A stretch of DNA of 64,000 bases from Haloarcula taiwanensis (GTDB taxonomy: Archaea; Halobacteriota; Halobacteria; Halobacteriales; Haloarculaceae): assembly GCA_002844335.1 (NCBI GenBank), contig CP019155.1, forward strand, positions 310,001 to 374,000, written 5' to 3'. Under the pieces are notes generated by a model. That model did not search any database, was not told the origin of the DNA, and saw only the letters and a program-made list of their open reading frames with translations. The position numbers and the translations under genes were made by a program. Positions 60,090 to 64,000 of the stretch are shown here, piece by piece. Positions within the stretch are counted from its first letter, which is position 1; each line of letters begins with the position of its first letter.

Positions 60090-62489
60090 TCACTGTTGTC
60101 GAAGCTGGGACGGTCGAGCCGCCGTCGCTGAAACCGTCTTGAGGACGGCGTTGTTCTCGGAGACATCGTGAACTCTGACGGCGTCAGCCCCACGCTCGGC
60201 GGCAAGTGCCGTTGTTGCCAGCGTCGGCGGCAGCCTGTCCGCTCCTGCGTCGCTCATATCGGCAAACATCGACTTCCGAGAGTGCCCGACCAGCACCGGA
60301 CAGCCGAGCGCGTGGAACTCGTGGAGCCGGTCGACGAGTTCGAACGATTCGGCGGCGTTCTTTCCGAACCCACAGCCGGGGTCGACGATAACCTGCTCGC
60401 GGTCAATACCGGCCTGCTCGGCGAGCAGTACCTGTTCTGTGAGCTCTCGAAGCACGTCATCGACGACATCGTCGTATGTGACAGTTCGACCCGGATCCAC
60501 TGGCGCGGACAGACTGTGCATCAGGACAACGGACGCGTCGTGGTCAGCTACCACGAACCGCATCTCGGGGTCCGACAGTCCCGACACGTCGTTGACGATG
60601 TCGGCCCCGGCATCCAGCGCCGCGTCAGCGACGGCAGCTTTCCGGGTATCTACAGAGACAGTCGCATCGAGCGACGAAACGGCCTCGATAACCGGTACTA
60701 CGCGGTCGATCTCTGTTTCGACGGTCACCGGCTCCGCCCCGGGGCGCGTACTCTCGCCGCCGATGTCGACGATATCCGCCCCAGATTCGATCATCTGTTC
60801 CGCATGACTGATAGCGAGGTCGCGACGATTGTACTCGCCACCGTCGTAGAAACTGTCCGGCGTGACGTTGAGAATCCCCATCACGGCTGCTGCATCAGTG
60901 TCGAACGGCGGCGGGAACGATCTGTCAGCTAGCGCGTCTTCGAGTTGCGTGGCCAGTCGGCCAAGCCCCAGTCCTGCCGAGGCCAGTCGGTCAGTGAGCT
61001 GTCGGAACTGTCGCGGCGTCCCCGACAGGGTCGTGTCGACGAGCTTCTCCGGCATCCCGACAGTCGAACGGGTGCAGGTGCCACCGCAGTCCTCGAACGC
61101 CTGCGTGACGACGCCTGCCTGGTCGCGCCGCAACGTGACCGAAAGTACCCGCTGGCGGATCTCTGGCTCACTTTTGACTCCATCAGCTTCTCCCGTAGAT
61201 GCTTGCTGGAGGTTCTCCTTTGGAACAACGAGCCGGCTCCAGCGGTCCCGTGCTTCGGCAACTGCATATAGTGAGCCGGCCACGAGGACGAAATCGTCCG
61301 CGTCGGCCGTAGCTATCGCTCGTTCGGTGGCTTCTGGAACGGACTCGGCCTGCTGTACCCGAGTTGCTTGCCCCTCAAACGCCGCAGCGAGTGATTTGGT
61401 GCTCGCGGCTCGGTTGACTTCCGGTCGCGCGGTAAAGGCCGTCTCGACTGCCGGCAGCGCCCCAATCATCCGCTCGTACTCCTTGTCGCTCATCGCGGCG
61501 AAGACCACATGGAGGTCGTCGTACTCGTATCGCTCGATGAGTGCCGTCAGCGTCTCCATCGCACCGGGGTTGTGGGACCCATCGAGGACCACCATCGGGT
61601 CGGTCGACCGGATTTCGAACCGGCCCGGTAAGGTTGCAGCCCGCAGTCCTTCGGAGACGGTTTCGGTGTCTACGCCGATGAGTTGTCGGGCCAGCGTCGC
61701 TGCGACACCGGCGTTCTCTGCTTGATGCTGTCCGAGTAGCTTGAGGTTCGATTCGAGAGCCCAGTCCGGCCCAGTGAGTGAGATGCGGTTCTCGACGGCC
61801 GAGCGCATGCCGTTCTCGACAGCGGTGACATCGGCCTCGTCGTCGCCGACGGTGATGGTATCGGTAATCTCCTGAATCGCATCGAGTGCGGCCCCGGTCG
61901 TTCCTGTCACGAGCGGGGCGTCCCGCGGCGCGACCTGCGCTTTGTCACGGGCGATTTCTTCGACTGTGTCGCCGAGCAGGTCGGTGTGTTCTAAACTGAT
62001 GCTGGTGACGGCGCTTGCGACGGGAGCGACCGCGCTCGTAGCATCGTATCGGCCACCGATGCCGACTTCCAGCACCGCCACATCGACATCCTCGACATCG
62101 AAGTGATACAGCGCTAGCGCGGTGAGTACCTCGAAATGCGTCGGCTTGTCCTCCTCGGCAGCCAGTTGGTCGATACAGGGCTCGATCTGCTCGACGAACT
62201 CCGTTACCCGTTCTTTCGGTACCCGACCGCCGTTGACCGTAATCTGCTCCCGGAAGCCGTTCAATCCTGGCGAGGTGAACAGACCGACATCTAGCCCGGC
62301 GGCCCTGAGCACGCTTTCGGTCATCCGGGCGGTGCTTCCCTTTCCGTTCGACCCGGCAATCTGCACGCTATCGAAACTGTCGTCCGGGTCACCGAGATGT
62401 GAAAGCATCCGCGCCGTCGTATCGGTTCCCAACTTGGGCCGACGACGCTGTAACGACTGCAAGTAGTCCGCCGACTCGTGGTACTCCAT
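60090..62489 (-). CDS. folCP: FolC-FolP fusion: dihydrofolate/folylpolyglutamate synthase plus dihydropteroate synthase
   Basis: 799 residues. Residues 1-420 are a Mur-ligase-type FolC: QIAGSNGKGSTARMTESVLR (P-loop), LFTSPGLNGFREQITVNGG, VGIGGRYDATSAV, and VVLDGSHNPGAMETL. Residues about 520-790 are FolP: AAVMGILNVTPDSFYDGGEY, DIGGESTRPGAEPV, SVDTRKAAVADAAL, IVDPGCGFGKNAAESF and PVLVGHSRKSMF. This fusion is established in haloarchaea such as Haloferax volcanii. It makes dihydropteroate and then adds glutamate. ATG 62489 has an ATTAAT box 27 nt upstream. Divergent from formate-THF ligase. Confidence 0.95.
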   Translation of the reverse strand: MEYHESADYLQSLQRRRPKLGTDTTARMLSHLGDPDDSFDSVQIAGSNGKGSTARMTESVLRAAGLDVGLFTSPGLNGFREQITVNGGRVPKERVTEFVEQIEPCIDQLAAEEDKPTHFEVLTALALYHFDVEDVDVAVLEVGIGGRYDATSAVAPVASAVTSISLEHTDLLGDTVEEIARDKAQVAPRDAPLVTGTTGAALDAIQEITDTITVGDDEADVTAVENGMRSAVENRISLTGPDWALESNLKLLGQHQAENAGVAATLARQLIGVDTETVSEGLRAATLPGRFEIRSTDPMVVLDGSHNPGAMETLTALIERYEYDDLHVVFAAMSDKEYERMIGALPAVETAFTARPEVNRAASTKSLAAAFEGQATRVQQAESVPEATERAIATADADDFVLVAGSLYAVAEARDRWSRLVVPKENLQQASTGEADGVKSEPEIRQRVLSVTLRRDQAGVVTQAFEDCGGTCTRSTVGMPEKLVDTTLSGTPRQFRQLTDRLASAGLGLGRLATQLEDALADRSFPPPFDTDAAAVMGILNVTPDSFYDGGEYNRRDLAISHAEQMIESGADIVDIGGESTRPGAEPVTVETEIDRVVPVIEAVSSLDATVSVDTRKAAVADAALDAGADIVNDVSGLSDPEMRFVVADHDASVVLMHSLSAPVDPGRTVTYDDVVDDVLRELTEQVLLAEQAGIDREQVIVDPGCGFGKNAAESFELVDRLHEFHALGCPVLVGHSRKSMFADMSDAGADRLPPTLATTALAAERGADAVRVHDVSENNAVLKTVSATAARPSQLRQQ

Positions 62490-62514
62490 ACCATAACTGG
62501 TCGGCGGTGGCATG

Positions 62515-62520
62515 ATTAAT
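62515..62520 (-). promoter_or_regulatory. TATA-like box of folCP
   Basis: ATTAAT centred about 28 nt before the ATG at 62489; it supports that start over the upstream in-frame ATG at 62513. Confidence 0.45.
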
Positions 62521-62689
62521 GTATCGCCACGGGGGACTTTTCCGCCCGCCGTCGGTTCGGACCTACTCCGGTAAGCGGAGGAACACGATGTGTCGTCGTC
62601 GGCCGTCGGCGGCGTCTCGAACACATCCTATTCCGGTAGTGTCAGGTTCACTAACATTATTACGACGGTGCAGGGAAGGGTAAGTAGAG

Positions 62690-64000
62690 ATGTCTTCACA
62701 GGACGAGCAATCTTCGACCGAAGAGAGTCAGGAGCCGATTCCCACGGACTACGATATCGCCCAGTCGACCGACATGGAGCCGATCTGGGAGCTGGTCGAG
62801 CCGTGGGGACTCGGTCTCGACGACCTCCAGTACTTCGGCGAATACACCGCGAAAGTCAAACAACACGCGATTGAGCGCCTCCGCGAACAGGCCGAGAACA
62901 AGGAACAGAATCTCGTTCTGGTAACCGGAATGACGCCGACGCCGAAAGGCGAGGGGAAGACAGTAACGACTGTCGGCCTCGGCCAGACGCTCAATCACGT
63001 CGGCGAAGAGGCGATGATCGCCATCCGAGAACCGTCGCTCGGCCCCGTGTTCGGCGTCAAGGGCGGTGCCGCGGGCGGCGGCCGGTCGCAGGTGCTTCCA
63101 ATGGAGGACATAAACCTCCACTTCACCGGCGACCTCCACGCACTCACTTCCGCGCACAACCTCATCGCTGCGATGCTCGATGCGAAGATATCGCAGGGCG
63201 ACGACCTCGACATCGACATCAACAACGTCGCGTGGCCGCGGGCCATCGACATGAACGACCGCGCGCTCCGGGAGACGGTCGTCGGCCTCGGCGGCAAGAC
63301 CGGCGGGACCCCGCGGGAGGACAGTTTCATCCTGACGGCTGCCTCCGAGCTGATGGCGGTCCTCTGTCTGGCAAGCGACATCGGCGACCTCAAAGAGCGG
63401 GTCAGCCGCATCATCGTCGCCTACGACGAGGCCGGCGACCCGGTCACCGTCGACGACATCGAGGCGACCGGCCCGGCCACGATGTTGCTCCGTGACGCCA
63501 TCAAACCCAACGTCGTCCAGACTATTGAGGGGACGCCCGCGCTGGTCCACGGCGGCCCCTTCGCCAACATCGCCCACGGAACCAACTCCCTGGTCGCGGA
63601 TAAAACCGCTTTCGGCATGGGCGACTACCTCGTCACCGAGGCCGGCTTCGGCTCCGACCTCGGGGCCGAGAAGTTCATGGACGTGGTCTGTCGAAAGGGC
63701 GATATGACGCCGAACGCGGTCGTGCTCGTGGCTTCCGTTCGTGCGCTCAAGTACCACGGCCTCGACCAGTGGCCGGTCGACTACGACGAAATCGACGCGG
63801 CCGGCGTCGACGCCGTCGAGGCCGGCTTCTCGAACCTCGACAAGCACGCCCGGAACCTCCAGAAGTTCGGCGTCCCGGTCGTCGTCTCGGTCAACCGCTT
63901 CCCGGACGACACCGACGCGGAGATTCAGGCCGTGCTGGACCACTGCCGGGAGGACCTCGGGGTCCGTGCCGCCGAGTCAAACGTCTTTTCTGACGGGAGC
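62690..64000 (+). CDS. fhs: Formate-tetrahydrofolate ligase, N-terminal part (cut by window end)
   Basis: 437 residues are visible, with no stop before the edge; the full enzyme is about 560-580. Opens with an acidic leader, then YDIAQSTDMEPIWELVEPWG; the ATP loop TGMTPTPKGEGKTVTTVGLG at about 89-108; EPSLGPVFGVKGGAAGGGRSQ at about 120 (cut); and FTGDLHALTSAHNLIAAM at about 146. It couples formate, ATP and THF to 10-formyl-THF, or the reverse, releasing ATP. It joins the FolD product to formate and thus to the formate-dehydrogenase-like pair. A CATTATTA box lies about 31 nt before the ATG. Confidence 0.95.
   Translation, partial: MSSQDEQSSTEESQEPIPTDYDIAQSTDMEPIWELVEPWGLGLDDLQYFGEYTAKVKQHAIERLREQAENKEQNLVLVTGMTPTPKGEGKTVTTVGLGQTLNHVGEEAMIAIREPSLGPVFGVKGGAAGGGRSQVLPMEDINLHFTGDLHALTSAHNLIAAMLDAKISQGDDLDIDINNVAWPRAIDMNDRALRETVVGLGGKTGGTPREDSFILTAASELMAVLCLASDIGDLKERVSRIIVAYDEAGDPVTVDDIEATGPATMLLRDAIKPNVVQTIEGTPALVHGGPFANIAHGTNSLVADKTAFGMGDYLVTEAGFGSDLGAEKFMDVVCRKGDMTPNAVVLVASVRALKYHGLDQWPVDYDEIDAAGVDAVEAGFSNLDKHARNLQKFGVPVVVSVNRFPDDTDAEIQAVLDHCREDLGVRAAESNVFSDGS

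Noticed and set aside
1-64000. CRISPR arrays, rRNA genes and intact insertion sequences
   Set aside because: No regularly spaced repeats, no rRNA-like sequence and no transposase or integrase reading frame were seen.

Overview
The window is haloarchaeal chromosome. It is GC-rich with strongly GC-biased third codon positions, the proteins are rich in Asp and Glu, and most genes have an AT-rich TATA-like box about 25-30 nt before the start codon and no Shine-Dalgarno site, as expected for leaderless transcripts. Protein families (PRC-barrel, HTH-10 regulator, FolC-FolP fusion, BCCT carriers, CobW) fit Halobacteria, probably the Haloarcula group; the genus is inferred. I found no rRNA, convincing tRNA, CRISPR array or intact insertion sequence.

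Layout. 1-9.9 kb: end of a TetR-like regulator, a PRC-barrel protein, a surface glycoprotein, a membrane-anchored HTH protein, a subtilase, a CPBP protease, a formaldehyde-dehydrogenase-like enzyme, a CobW GTPase, a creatininase-family enzyme and two very small proteins. 10.2-15.4 kb: a formate-dehydrogenase-like pair. 15.4-27 kb: RidA, small transporters, a K+ channel, a divergent BCCT carrier, a pabA/pabB-like pair, FolD, serine acetyltransferase and two more transporters. 27.3-38.1 kb: a ten-gene minus-strand operon (sugar-type ABC transporter, creatininase-family enzyme, unknown TIM-barrel-like protein, enolase-superfamily enzyme, SDR, RidA, HAD phosphatase) facing a divergent IclR regulator. 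38.5-43.5 kb: MFS carrier, nitrilase, HTH-10 regulator, dihydrofolate reductase. 43.6-58.5 kb: a GcvT/DmdA-like protein, a MetF-like protein, an unrecognised two-HTH protein, an aspartoacylase-like hydrolase, two dimethylglycine-oxidase-like fusions, a threonine/serine ammonia-lyase, UspA and a canonical BCCT carrier. 58.5-64 kb: small membrane and zinc proteins, the FolC-FolP fusion, and formate-tetrahydrofolate ligase cut by the window end.

How they fit together. Many genes join into folate-linked one-carbon metabolism. Folate is supplied by the pab-like pair, FolCP and DHFR. BCCT carriers could import methylated amines. The GcvT/DmdA-like protein and the two DMGO-like flavoproteins could strip methyl groups onto tetrahydrofolate. 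MetF, FolD, formate-THF ligase and the formate-dehydrogenase-like pair could oxidise them to CO2, and the lyase could channel the resulting serine to pyruvate. The individual family calls are well supported; the assembled pathway is inference. The ten-gene operon is the clearest candidate for an undescribed catabolic system, because its transporter and regulator are ordinary but its enzyme set does not match a route I recognise.
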